DNA from: Hsuehochloa calcarea
Taxonomy: Eukaryota; Streptophyta; Magnoliopsida; Poales; Poaceae
DNA length: 64,000 bases
Assembly (NCBI GenBank): GCA_036346395.1
Contig: CM070604.1
Coordinates: 31,585,662 to 31,649,661, forward strand
Direction of reading: 5' to 3'
The position numbers and the translations under genes were made by a program. Position 1 is the stretch's first letter; every line of letters starts with the position of its first letter. Under the pieces are notes generated by a model that was given only the letters and a program-made list of their open reading frames with translations, had not been told where the DNA came from and did not search any database. Shown one piece after another: positions 11,235 to 22,470 of the stretch.

Positions 11235-13459
11235 AGAACACTCCAAATTTCAACATGAGCCCGAATGCTACTAAATAACAATATAACAAATACAAATCTA
11301 AGACACTACAAAAAAAATTCAGCAGAACCTCCTTTGTATAACTAAGTTTACCGGAGAATCCAATAGAAGCTTATAAAATTATCACTATTTCAACATCCAA
11401 AGTTCATCGAAGCATTCATAAACAAGCTACTCAGCTAAAGCATAAGCAAGCATAATTAAAATTTACCACTCTCATTATTACAAATAAACCAATGCATTCA
11501 AGTATAGCCAAAGTTAATCCTTAAGCAGTTTGCTTGTTATTAAGGTACGGTGTAAATGATAATTATCTTTTAAGGAATATGTGGTAGTGAGTGCAACCAA
11601 AGCAACCCTACTCCCTCCCATGCATGCCGTCTGCAAACGAGGTACCTAAAAACACAACATCAGCAAGAGTGAGTCCAAGACTCAGCAAAGTACAAATAGT
11701 AAGACAATAGCCAACACAACTGTAATTAGCAATATCCATCCACATAACCCAATAAGAAATATGTCTCATGCTTATGCAATGCAAACTGTTCAAATGCACT
11801 TTTCTTTCTCTCTTTTGCATATACCGGTATTGCGGAGTGTGCATCGGTCGATGCACACCCATTCCTGTGCCTTCTAGCACAGGGACCTTAGCCCATACTC
11901 CACAAGTATGGGGACCCAAAAGCCCATCATATTCATGACGGGGACCTCAGTTAATGCTTGGTCACCACGTGACCATGCCTCCAATATGATATCATGATGC
12001 ACATGGTCAATACTTTAAATCATCATGCATACATGAAACTTACGCATACTTCTAGCATTTACAGGCATTAATGTCCATAACATTCGAGCATCCATGATTA
12101 ACATAATATACTCATAACATAGTAAACATGAACAAATGATCACACACAATTTACCACTATTGTACTTGCCTTAACCACGAGAGAACGAGGGATATACAGA
12201 ATGAGCTGCTCTCTGCAACGGTCCACCACCTGAATAATAGTTATAACACATGCTAAGACACAGTAGCGGATCAAAACAACCCATATAACAACAACCATGG
12301 ACTTGCAAAACTCCTAACTCGATCCCGACCCCAAACTCCTAAACGTTGATCTGTCCCCTCGGTGGACAGTCAACTTCAAAAATCCATATCTATTAGTACA
12401 GAGGTCCGAATAAGATGTTCTTAGACTTTCTGGAAAGATAATTAAATTCTACAACCAAGTCTAGTTGGTGATACTTGCTGAATCGGTGAAGTAATATCCC
12501 TACCAGGCCAATTAAAAAAACATTAACTTCACATCGAGTTTTCTGGACAGAGTACTAAAAGCATCATAACTGTTGCTAACCAACTCGGAATAGGGTGATC
12601 TTGGACTCTCTGGAATCATGAAAAAACCAGCTACAATAGTCTAGTTGGACAAGTCTCCTGATTTGGCCTCCTACTAATTCTTATATTCAGGTAAAGTTTT
12701 TCTAAGTTTTCTGTCTCTGCAATCTGACAGTTAGCAAAATAGCGACGGTAAAAATTTCATAACTTTTGATTGCCAACTCTAAAAATTGTGTTCTTTATCA
12801 GCTTCGAAATATTTCTGACTCCTATACAATATTCAGTTTGGGTGGCTTTTCTAATTCGGCCTATAAAAATTCATAATCACCAGACAATGCAATCCGCCAC
12901 AACTCGTCAGCTCTCCTGGTCAGTCGCGGTAAAACTACCATAACTCCTAAACCGTAGGTCCAAATCAAGTGATCTTGGTTCCCAAAGAAAGATAAAACCG
13001 AGATCTACAACTTTATAAGAGGCGGCTAGATCTGAAAACATACGAATCTTACCCAAAACAGACGAGCAATAGCACTGAACCGATCTGATCTGCTGTCTCC
13101 ACTTGGCAGGTACTCCAATGGTGCTCTCCTCGCCTTTCCTCCAATGAACCGCAGTAATGATCTTCGCCGGGGAGGAAGGTGGTGCTGCTGGGGAGGTGGT
13201 GGCACAGGGGAGAGGCAATGGGAATAGGGGGTGGCGGCTTGGGGGGAAGAGAGAGGAGTGGGGGGCGGCTAGGGTTTGGGGCGCCCCCCCTTGGCCGGCC
13301 CCCTGGCCGCCTCCCTCTTGGGCCTCTGGGCGCGCCCAGCGCCCAGTTGGCGAAAATAAGCAATAACCCCTCTTTTTTTTTAGGAATTTTCCTTTTTTTA
13401 TTGTTCTTTCTTCTCCTGACTAGCTGTCTATTTACCCGACTAAATTCCGGGGTATTACA
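11235..13459 (-). repeat. 5' LTR of gypsy B (about 2.2 kb)
   Basis: The right end ...ggtattaca at 13459 gives the usual TGTAATACC start on the minus strand. The left end near 11235 is inferred from the degenerate PBS. Blocks such as 'ctactccctccc' and 'agagtgagtccaagactcagc' recur in the LTR at 15704-17940, showing a common family and similar length. It contains GC-rich accidental open frames at 13050-13550 but no gene. Confidence 0.65.
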
Positions 13460-15703
13460 AAAACCCTGTAGTGATGTATTGTCATACTTATCCAAGAGGT
13501 TTAAATTAAAAGAATTATTTGGTATGGTAGGAGTTATCAGGTTGGGTTAATAGCTTGGTGCAAACCAATGATTCTTAGTTAATGTCTTCAGAAGTGAAGT
13601 TAATTTTGCCTTGGTAAATATTAATCTTGAATATGTCTTCTATTTGGATACCTGAAGAATTTGTACAAATGCTAGATTCACCTGATTTTGCCATGCTAAA
13701 TTGTTATTATATGTATGAAGAAATGGATAAGGATTATTGTATTGACTTACAAAATCTTGTCCTATAAGTATTCCATTGTTGAAGTTTAAAGATATTTTAT
13801 TCTAATTTCTAAACAAAGGTAGTACTATGAATGCTTCCATGATTAGATAATCATCGGTTGTTAGTAGTAATAGTTAGAGTGCTTTTGGTGTGTGCTAAAT
13901 TGGTGTTGAGCGTCAGCAAGGGTTAAATGGGCGAAGTGACATAAACTGGTGTGCTTTATGAGATTGTCTTGTACTAGTGTGAGCTTGTTAAAAGAGGTTT
14001 GTTTCAACTTTGTGGCTTTCGCACTAGGTTTCTTTTCTAAAATGAATTGTTATTACCATCTTACATGATGATGGAAATGGTATGACACGATTTGTTGTGT
14101 TTCTTTTGGAAGATTTATTGATGTTGGTTCTTCTATAGAGAAAGGGTTTCGATCGCTTCTCGTGATATCTCTTAAATGAAAATATTTCAAAAGTTGCATT
14201 CATGATCCCTTGGTGTTCAAGATTTATGTGGTAATTGGATGTTATCGAGTAAAGCGACATGTTGCAAAGTTATGTTGGTTCTTAAGTGATTTGGTCCTGA
14301 ATGCTCATTTGTTCTTATCTGTTAAGGATTGATATTCTCTTCTTGTGAGGCCTATGTCCCCAAGTGTGGTCTCCTCTTATGTTATCTGAGTTCATTGTCT
14401 AATTGATTATTTTCCTTGATCTTGTGTTCATTGCGAGTGGTAAATGATTTTCTAGTTGGTGAAAACCGTTTTCATTTGCCTCTTCTTTTGAGAAAGAATC
14501 AACACATTCTTTTCACATGGGTCTTTCGAAGTGTTTTCTAATTGTTGTTGTGAGATTGATGTTAATACTTGTAGTAATTTGGTCACCTATGGTGATATCG
14601 CTTAAATGTGAATAATTCAAGTTTAGCTTTCATGATCTTTTGGAGCTCATGAATCATCTGGTAGCTGAATTCATTTTAAATAAAATGATGTATTGGAGTG
14701 TCCTATTGCTTCTTAAGAGATTCGTGTGATTTAATCTTAAAGGCTCTTTGGTCTGAGTTGGCAACGTGAGGTTGCAATCAAAGAAAATTATATTGGTACC
14801 TTTAAGAGGAGAATAATCTGCCTGCTTTTCGTGAAATCCCGTAAATGAAAATGTTTCGAGTTTTGTGGCTGAGATCATTTGGATCTCATTTTTTCATGTG
14901 TAGTAAAACTGTTCCGAGCAAATTTGACGGTATAGAGTAATGAGATTAAGATTAGTGAAGTAATCTAAATGTTAAAGCATATAATGAGATAGCCGGGATC
15001 ATTGGAGCATTGTCAGTTTTGACTTGGCTTCACTGTGTAGCCCTCTGGGAGTTAGAATTTCTTTAAAGATGATTTGGTCGAGAATATATTTACATGTTGC
15101 TGTTAAGGATTGAGTGTGTTTGAATGGTGGAAAGCATAGTCATCGAATCTGATGATTTCCTTATCATTTACACCAAAAGTTCATTGTAGGAGTCTTGGAG
15201 GTTAAATTTGGGCTTCGCATTTTTATGCTAAAACTTTGGTCACCCAATGATTATTGTGTAGAGTAAGTGTGGATTCCGAATAGTGAGATGATCATTGATA
15301 GCACCCTTCTGAAGTAGAACATGAGAGTGTGTGATGTGAATTCCGCGTTGTTTATTCTTAAAGGATTGGGGTAATGTGATTGTGTGTGAGATGTATTCTG
15401 AGATGCATTGGGAGTCATCTGTGAAAGTAATTCCGTCGATAGAGGAGTTGGCTAGAGTATGACTTGTGGAGTCAATAGAGCCTCTCTACAAAGCTGTGGG
15501 TGATATACTTCAGTTTGATTATGGCGTTGGGGTTGCCAATTTAAGATAAATAAGTTAGTGTGTTATGTGATAATTGGAATTCCATAAGTTGAGAGAAATT
15601 TTATTCCTAAAGGAGGAATTGAGAAAAGAATGTGTCCTCAAGTAATGAAACGCTCTCTTGATTCTTGTTTGAGCTATGTGTTTTCGTCGGATGTCTTTCG
15701 CAA
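13460..15703 (+). repeat. Decayed repeat region with degenerate internal repeats
   Basis: There is no coding gene here. The stretch is T/G-rich and contains at least three related segments beginning near 14162, 14592 and 14831 (versions of 'gtgatatcncttaaatg' followed by 'aatatttcaa' and a 'catgatc...gg' block). It is probably LTR or untranslated retrotransposon sequence that continues at 17941 after the inserted LTR. The family is not recognised. Confidence 0.45.
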
Positions 15704-17940
15704 TGCAACACCCTGGCTATTCGGAAGCCAAGATGTTACCTAAAGAACTAACATACAACTACATTGCGGTAGTATTTAAACTGTAACTTCTCTAAGTACA
15801 TGAAGAGATCAACTTTACTTGTAGCATGGCAGGAATAAAGACTGAATTCATCTGAGTATAATTAGGGAGTGATTAAAACAAATCACTAGCAGCAATTAAC
15901 TAAACATAACATGGAGAAAAATAACATCCAGTCTTAACTTAATTTATTACAGTTCCTCAATTATCGAATGGAAGACATAGTCGAAACTTATCATTGAAGG
16001 TAAACTACGGTGAGTTGAGTGAAAAGTGTTTATCTACTCCCTCCCAACATAGCCATCATCAACGTTCACCTAAATAAATAAACAAAACAAGAATGAGTCA
16101 GAGACTCAGCAAGTACAGTAAACAATTGTTCATATAGAATTCTGAACATGTCAACCACAATACGAATTATGAACTTAGCTCTGAAAACTTATGTAAATGT
16201 ATGGAATGAATGGATGCATTGAAAGGAATGGACTGCAGACATGCTCATACTGCTATAGCGAGTGACACACCCGTCGGTGTTCACCTAAGCCCGTACTTAA
16301 CCAAGTCCGGAGATCCAATTACCGTATGAAGAACGTTTCATACGGGTGTCCGAAATTTGCCCATATTGGAATGGTGGGTCTTACATGCCCATACTGGAGT
16401 TGATGGGTCTTTACAATTCCACTCCCGTGGACGGAACATGAACAACGCATGAATGGAATGAAACATATGCAATGAATGTCACCACTTTCTTCCACATGGA
16501 TTATCAATTAAGAACGGAATATATAACATGGAATATGAACATGGATCATAACATTAATAGTACATCAACAAACATTCAACAGAAATCAATATATCTTAAA
16601 ATATTGTACTTGCCTTCCGCGACATGACGTGCTAGGAGGCAACGAAGGTGCTCCTACACTCGCCGCCTCGCCGCCTACACAATTATGTACTCAGAATAAT
16701 AACAACATGATATGACAATGCTACCGATGATCTACAATAACCCCCTGACTACCCAATACAACGAATAGACCCAAAACTGAAATCGCACAATTCATCCCCC
16801 TCAAACGACTCTGAACAGCAGCACGGAAAACTTCATATATGCTGATCTGGGACTCGGAACAAGATGAGTTCAGTGCCCAGCGAATCTTAACGAGCAAACC
16901 TACAAAACTCTAGTTGACAAGATTTCCTAATTCTACCAAAATATTTGACCAAACAGTAGGTGAATATGCTCGACAAGAATCATCTGCATTTAATGTAATA
17001 AAGAAATAAGAACATAACATAACTTTTAATCTATAAATCCAATTAAAGTGTTATTTATCAATATGAAAATATGATAAAATTATCTACATAAACCGTTTTG
17101 GGTGACAAATCTGAATCTGATCCTAACCAAGTCATATTTCATTAAACAACTATACTGACAATTCTCGTCAGGTTTCTCAGGACAGTAAGAAAGAATCTAT
17201 CGTAACTTTTGAACCATAGATCGTATTCTGGTGATCTTGGCGGCTATGGAAATCTAAGAACCGTGACTAAAAATCTCTAGGAGTGGAGAACCTCCAGATC
17301 GGCCTCTAAGAGGCCAAAACAGGCTGCGCAACATACTGGATAGATTCTGGAAATCCTAAGGCAGCAATTCGATTCAATCCTACTAATCAATTTTGCATCC
17401 AATAGGCATCAAACAATGAAACCAACTCATCGTTACCCTTGAAGACCCGTAGGGCAACGAAGATCAACCTCCCGAAGAACCTCCTCTTCTTCCTTCTTCC
17501 TCCCCTTCTTTGGCCGGCCACCACGAATGCAGCACCTGGGGAGTCGGCTAGGGGAGAGGCAGGGGAAGGCGGCTTGTTGAGGACCTTGGGGGCGGCACCA
17601 GGAGGCAGCAGGGGCCGACGCCAAGGCAGGAGGCGGCGCACAGGGCAGGAGGTGGAACCGGTTTTGGGAAGAGGGGTGGCGGCTCAAGGGAGACTAGAGA
17701 GGGAGAGGGGGAGAAGGGGGGAGGGGTCGGCTAGGTTAGGGAGGGGAGTGGGGGCGCATGGGCTTGGGCCTAGTGCGCCTCCCCCCTCCTTGGCCCACTC
17801 TTGGCTGGCCACTGGCCGGCTAGGGCTACACTAGCCTGGGCCGGAGGCCCAGGGTTCAAAAATTCCCCGAAAATCTTGAATTTTTAAATAGTTCTCTCTC
17901 CCGAACAAAATCATCTCTAAACGAAATTCGGTGTATTACA
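15704..17940 (-). mobile_element. Solo LTR related to gypsy B LTR (2237 bp)
   Basis: On the minus strand it begins TGTAATACACC at 17940 and ends GGGTGTTGCA at 15704. Neither flank shows a PBS, PPT or coding sequence, which suggests a solo LTR. Shared blocks with 11235-13459 include 'ctactccctccc' and the 'gagtcagagactcagcaag' segment. The flanks cgcaa (left) and catag (right) do not match, so there is no visible target duplication. The GC-rich portion at 17460-17840 has open frames on both strands with no domain. Confidence 0.65.
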
Positions 17941-18429
17941 CATAGAGCCATCTCTTGTTAGCCAAGTATGTTTATAAATTTTGTGATACACTACAAGTCT
18001 TGCTGAGTACACAATGTACTCGATCTTGTTTAAATTGTTGTTCAGAGGATGAAGATGACCACATGCCGGACGACGCCTTCTTCGGTCCCAGTACCGGGGG
18101 CACGGGGATGGATTTTTCTAGGGTTCACTCCTTGTCGGTTGGATGAGGGTTTGGATGGGCATACCGCTGGACTTTTGAATTTTATTTAATATGATCCCGC
18201 TGTTTCACTTGCTACTTCTGATACTTATCTTTTAATTTGACCGGTCGGTCGTGTGATATACACTTGTGATGTAACTGCTTAAGTTAAGTACCATATTTGT
18301 TTCATATTGTATGTATATTGCGTATGGATGTGTATACAAATGTTGTGGATGTGTATACCAGGCACTGGTCATGAGACTAGTACAATACACACACGGGGGC
18401 TTCGGGTTTCAATGCCCGGGGTCCGACAT
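17941..18429 (+). repeat. 3' end of a plus-oriented gypsy LTR
   Basis: The order 'cttgctgagtacacaatgta', an acidic-looking purine stretch with 'gaagatgaccacatgccgg', and an end in 'ggggtccgaca' is typical of the R/U5 part of grass gypsy LTRs in plus orientation. It probably continues the repeat that ends at 15703. No coding gene is present. Confidence 0.45.
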
Positions 18430-19353
18430 CTATGATCCATGAAACATGATCATCAATCAATATATGTGCTAATCCATAAATCATTAGTGTCTCGTATAAT
18501 GATATAAGATTATAGATATTTAAAATATCGTCATAAACAGGAATAAAGAGTTTTCACGGATAAGTCGCATGCTTGTTTATCAACATAAATGATAGCTTAT
18601 TCAAAAAACAAAATAATATATTATTCAATTATCATAAACCGAAAAACAATATAATTATCTCAACTATTACCTTAGAGCATATCACTAATAACAACAGCGA
18701 ACCCATTCCTGCTTCTAAGGATTCGTCCAAGTCCTGAGGTAACTACCCTCTGTCGTGGGATTTCCTGACAAATTCTTCTTAGCAAACACTAGTTGCTGGT
18801 GTTTACTTAGTACAGATAGTCAGCGATCCACCCACCCAACCCTAAAAAGAGTGTGACAACCGACTGACGTTTAATCAATAGTCAATTAATTGCTGTCTTT
18901 GACTCAAAACTACAAGGAAAATGCCGAGTTTCTCTAGCTTAATCAGCTCGCTAAGTGTACTCTACTCCTATACTCCAGTACTATAAACTCGAAGTGGAAT
19001 CTGCGACGCACGCACACCGAGAGCTATTTGCACAGGGTGCAGAGCGTCCAAAAGATGCAATTACGCGGAAACGGAAGGCGCGCCCCCTTTCACATTTTAC
19101 ACGGTCACCTACTTCTCGAGAAAACCTTATAAAAACTGTGCGCGATCGATGCCGCACTGGCCTTAGCTGCTTTTCGCTTTTCTCCATAATGCATGCCGTT
19201 TTCTTTCCAATCGACATTGATTAAGCTGATTAATCAATCCTGCCATGTCTCCAAATCTGCGTCACACTCCATTGCTAGCTAGCTAGCTACCTCTCGCTCG
19301 TCAAAGGCTCAAACCACCTACCTTCCTGCCGTCTTCCTCCCCCTACCACTCCT
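18430..19353. other. Intergenic and promoter region upstream of the small host gene
   Basis: No gene or clear transposon is visible here. It is AT-rich to about 18950, then GC rises towards the gene start. Short runs such as 'gctagctagctagctacctc' near 19275 are typical of grass proximal promoters. Confidence 0.5.
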
Positions 19354-19362
19354 CTATATATC
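19354..19362 (+). promoter_or_regulatory. TATA box of the small host gene
   Basis: The 'ctatatatc' sits in a C/T-rich proximal promoter about 130 bases before the chosen ATG. The start of transcription would lie near 19385-19395. The leader includes a (GA)n run at 19464-19482. Confidence 0.6.
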
Positions 19363-19485
19363 GTCCATCCTCGCAACTTGACCAACCAACGCAACTAAGC
19401 TCACAAAGACGTGAGTGTTAATCACAGCTTAGCTTATTATAGGTAACAAGTTAAGTAGTAGTTGAGAGAGAGAGAGAGAGAGCAT

Positions 19486-19935
19486 ATGGGTGATCAGTAT
19501 GCGAGGCTGGGCCGGCGGTGGCGGTGGCCGGCGAGGGGGTTCCGGCTCAGCCCGACCCGCCTCTCCGTCCGCCGGCTGCGCGCCAGGCTGTGGACGCTGC
19601 TCGGCCTGCTGGGACGCTACGTGCGCAACGTGCGGCTGCTCACGAGGGGGCTCGTCGCGAGCAGCAGCGCGCCATCAACGAGCGGCGGCAGAAGGAGGGT
19701 TCTGGGGGGCGGCCTTGACGGCGGCGCCGGGCGTGCATCTGGAAAGGGAGGGCAGGTGGTGCAGGCCACCGGAAACAGCAGCAGCAAGGTGCGGAGGCCG
19801 CCGTGCATGCGGTCCAACTCGTTCTACGCGCGCGCCGTCGCGGAGTGCCTCGAGTTCATCAACGGAAGCAACGCCGCGCCGGCGTCTCCTTCGGCAGCGC
19901 GGCACGACCAGCAGCAGATGCTGAAACCGACGTGA
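19486..19935 (+). CDS. Small basic plant protein with RSNSFY...CLEFI motif
   Basis: Single-exon ORF of 149 residues, starting MGDQYARLGRRW. The N-terminal half is Arg-rich (RLSVRRLRARLWTLLGLLGR forms a basic amphipathic segment at about residues 27-46). The middle is Gly/Ser-rich. The C-terminal third holds MRSNSFYARAVAECLEFI, a motif I know from small uncharacterised plant proteins. No catalytic domain, signal peptide or membrane segment is evident. High GC, a TATA box at 19354 and a (GA)n 5' leader support a real grass gene. An upstream in-frame TTG at 19462 is not needed. Function unknown; the conserved motif makes a spurious ORF unlikely. Confidence 0.75.
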   Translation: MGDQYARLGRRWRWPARGFRLSPTRLSVRRLRARLWTLLGLLGRYVRNVRLLTRGLVASSSAPSTSGGRRRVLGGGLDGGAGRASGKGGQVVQATGNSSSKVRRPPCMRSNSFYARAVAECLEFINGSNAAPASPSAARHDQQQMLKPT

Positions 19936-20310
19936 ATTTTAGTCGTGCATATAGATCGATCCATGCATGCATCCATGTGTAAATACGCGCCACGCATCGT
20001 GAGATTTGATGATTTTTTTTTTTGGGTACCTGTTTTCGGCATGGTTCTTGGAAGCCTAGCTTCTTTTGTTCTTCGTCTACCTTTTTGTTTGTTTTAATTT
20101 AGATTGAGAGTGATTCTTGAAGGCAAACAAACGATGAAGGTTGACAAGTGGATTGATTGAAGCAACATGCAATTGCCACTTAATTTGTCAATTATGATAA
20201 GTTGTTTATCTTTTGCTGAAAGCTGGTGATTGATGATGAGAATTTTTCGTGTGAGATCGAATATTTTTGTTTGTGACAGACTGCTTGCTAGGCCACCACA
20301 TAAAGTGGTT
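19936..20310. other. 3' flank of the small host gene
   Basis: AT-rich sequence with no further gene. It probably holds the 3' untranslated region and poly(A) sites of the gene ending at 19935. Confidence 0.4.
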
Positions 20311-20318
20311 GCTCACAC

Positions 20319-20544
20319 CAGGGAAAACAATTTCTCCGGAATTTCAGAAATTTCGGTGATTGCGTACCCTCCGAATTTTTTACAATTCATTAAAAAAAAA
20401 TTCAGAAATATTTTAATTCAGATAAATTACATCCTAAATTTGATTTTGGATAAAATTCGGTCAAATTTCTTCCAGTTTGAAACAAAATTTCGGTGATTTC
20501 AGCCTCAACGATTTTTTTTTTCAAAAACGAAATAAAGTTCCCTG
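20319..20544. mobile_element. hAT-type MITE (226 bp)
   Basis: The ends are CAGGGAA... and ...TTCCCTG (inverted), and the 8-bp sequence gctcacac lies immediately on both sides (20311-20318 and 20545-20552). CAGGG termini with 8-bp duplications are the hAT hallmark. The interior is A/T-rich with repeated 'aaatttcggtgat' and no coding capacity, so it is a non-autonomous miniature element. Confidence 0.85.
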
Positions 20545-20552
20545 GCTCACAC

Positions 20553-21665
20553 CCAACGAGTCCAGGGAAAAAGAAATAACAGCAGAGTATAATGGCGTCA
20601 TACGTACGTACATCTTACATTTGTTTTTTCTTAACGAGATATTGTCACGGTGTCACCTACTTGTGATGGATGGATCATGATCACTTTGTGAAAGCACTGT
20701 CTCATCTGTACCTGTATCGTGTTCCTGCTTTGTGATATCGTACGATCAATTGCATGTTTTTGCTAACTAAAACACCCCATGCCAAACAAATGTCATGTAG
20801 TAAATTATAAGTGTTAGTTGAAACGTTATGTGCTGCTATTCATTATGAAAGTTAATTGTTCCCATTTTTTGTCATTTGGGTGGCAAGACACCTCACCTGT
20901 TGCAGATTGTGTAGATCAGCTCTAGTTTTTCTGATGTTGACAACGTCTTAATGCTTAAATAAGATGTAGCTTATCTTAACAGCTTAGTTCAGTTTATATA
21001 TGCCTCTCGATCGGGTCAAACGATTCTCCAACTGAAGCATTCTGGTTTAGCAAAAAGGGAACTGGTGAACTAAAGCATGATTCTAGCTTAAGGGAAATGC
21101 TTCAGTTTCGTACGAATTCTCTATTGCTCTCTTAGCTAATAAAGGTATGTTTATGCCTGCCAATGTGAGACCTTAAGCGCACACTGTAGTGTAGTGTACA
21201 GATAAATTGTGAACATCTTTAGAACTAACAGTAATCACCAATTATTTTTTTTTTTTTTGTGTGGCTACAGCTAAGCCCCATTTAGTCCAGCTCTGGCTCT
21301 GACTTCTCCATCCCAAGAAATCAGAGGCAGTCCTATCCATAGTACCCTATAGTCTAGCAGTATAGCAGTAGACTCCGGCTTCTCCAGGAGCCAGGGTTGG
21401 CTCCCCTACCGCCCCCCGGCTCTAAGAAGAGCGCAATGGCAATAGAAAAGGCACCCATCCTCATGATTAGCACCATGGATTTGCGAACACAAATCTTCAA
21501 TGGGCCATGTAGTAATCATCTGTACTATTTGCAAACACAAATCTTCAAGATGGCACTAAGATACGAAATCTCACTAGAAAACTGTCTGAACAAAAGTATG
21601 CGCCTGTGGAGAAGAAAAGTTCAGGAAATTCAGTAGGCATGTTCCTAACCTTTCTCCCCCGTGCG
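20553..21665. other. Non-coding spacer
   Basis: AT-rich spacer with no supported gene. The stretch around 21270-21420, rich in 'gctctggctctg' and 'gacttctcc', may be a MITE remnant, but I could not pair its ends. Confidence 0.4.
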
Positions 21666-21783
21666 GCTTCGTGTTTCCTTCTTTCCCAACTTGAGAAAAA
21701 CAGAACACCCCGAGTATGCTAACTGCTTCGTGTTTCCTTCTTTCCCAAGTTGAGAAAATCAGAACACCCCGAGTATGCAAACT
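21666..21783 (+). repeat. Two-copy tandem duplication, 59-bp period
   Basis: 'gcttcgtgtttccttctttc' starts at 21666 and again at 21725, and the following 'gagaaaa...cagaacaccccgag' also repeats, with a few substitutions. It is non-coding. Confidence 0.8.
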
Positions 21784-22044
21784 CTAGAACATTGATCAGC
21801 GCAGAAGAATAGAAAAGTAAAGGGAAGAGAAGATCATCGGAATCAATGGGTGTTAGACTAGATGGACTGGTCGTAAAACATCATGTGGATTAACCGTAGA
21901 TTTTGTGATGATGACTAATTGACATTTAGGTTGTATTGATATTTGTGGTTGTGAAAGTTTCGATTGTTGAATTTTCAGTGTGAATGGTCGGATCATGTCT
22001 TGTATTGGGTAGTCTAATCAGTGATACTCGATAATCATTTTCAA

Positions 22045-22200
22045 CTGGACTCAGAGTACTGTAGCTTCGAATACTAAGTAATAAAGTTCAGAATACTGTA
22101 GCTCTGGGTACTGTATCGTACTGTATCTACGAGTACTGTAGTTCCGAGTACTGAGTGTTAGTTTTCCGAGTACTATAGATCCGAGTACCAAGTGGTAGAG
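22045..22200 (+). repeat. Degenerate 'gagtactgtag' minisatellite
   Basis: The core 'gagtactgtag' and variants (agaatactgtag, gggtactgta, gagtactatag) recur about eight times with irregular spacing of roughly 15-25 bp. No reading frame is maintained. Confidence 0.65.
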
Positions 22201-22254
22201 CTCCAAGTAATGTACTCAGTCATAAGTCGAGGTATGTATCGAGTACGAAAGGCG

Positions 22255-22470
22255 GTCGGAGTTGCATGGTCGAAGGTTAGGAAGCTACAGTGACTGGTCG
22301 ATGGTCGAAAGCGACAGTGTCTGGTCGGTGGTCGATTGATTGTAGTCGTAGACTTCGTGGTTCGTAGTCGTATACTTCATGATCGGTGATCGTAGATTTT
22401 GTGGTCGGTGATCGTAGATTTTGTGCTCGGTGGTCGTGGGCTTCATGATCGGTAGTCGTAGGCTTCGAGT
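22255..22470 (+). repeat. 21-22-bp minisatellite built on 'ggtcgtagacttcgtgg'
   Basis: About seven adjacent copies of a roughly 21-bp unit (variants of 'cggtgatcgtagattttgtg') lie at 22337-22470, preceded by looser 'ggtcgatggtcgaaagc' units. The two 'ggtcggtgatcgtagatttt' copies at about 22380-22425 are nearly identical, suggesting recent expansion. Confidence 0.7.

Larger units (their letters stand above)
10327..13459 (-). mobile_element. Gypsy B: Ty3/gypsy element, 5' part (LTR, leader, gag)
   Basis: On the minus strand an LTR starting TGTAATACCCCGG (13459) runs to about 11235, followed by a degenerate PBS-like 'gctcgatacta' (11221-11231 on plus), a leader and a gag starting at 10981. Gag is cut at 10327 by the insertion of gypsy A, so the rest of gypsy B lies left of the window. 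The first flanking bases of its right side are aaacc (13460-13464). The inner LTR boundary is approximate. Confidence 0.75.

Noticed and set aside
13049..13550. Overlapping open frames in a GC-rich stretch
   Set aside because: Inside the gypsy B LTR; Gly/Pro/Arg-rich on both strands, no motif.
15704..17940. Complete LTR retrotransposon
   Set aside because: Only one LTR; no PBS, PPT, coding domain or matching target duplication at either side.
19462..19485. Upstream extension MREREREH of the small host protein
   Set aside because: It begins with TTG and is encoded by the (GA)n repeat; the ATG at 19486 is the first AUG in frame.
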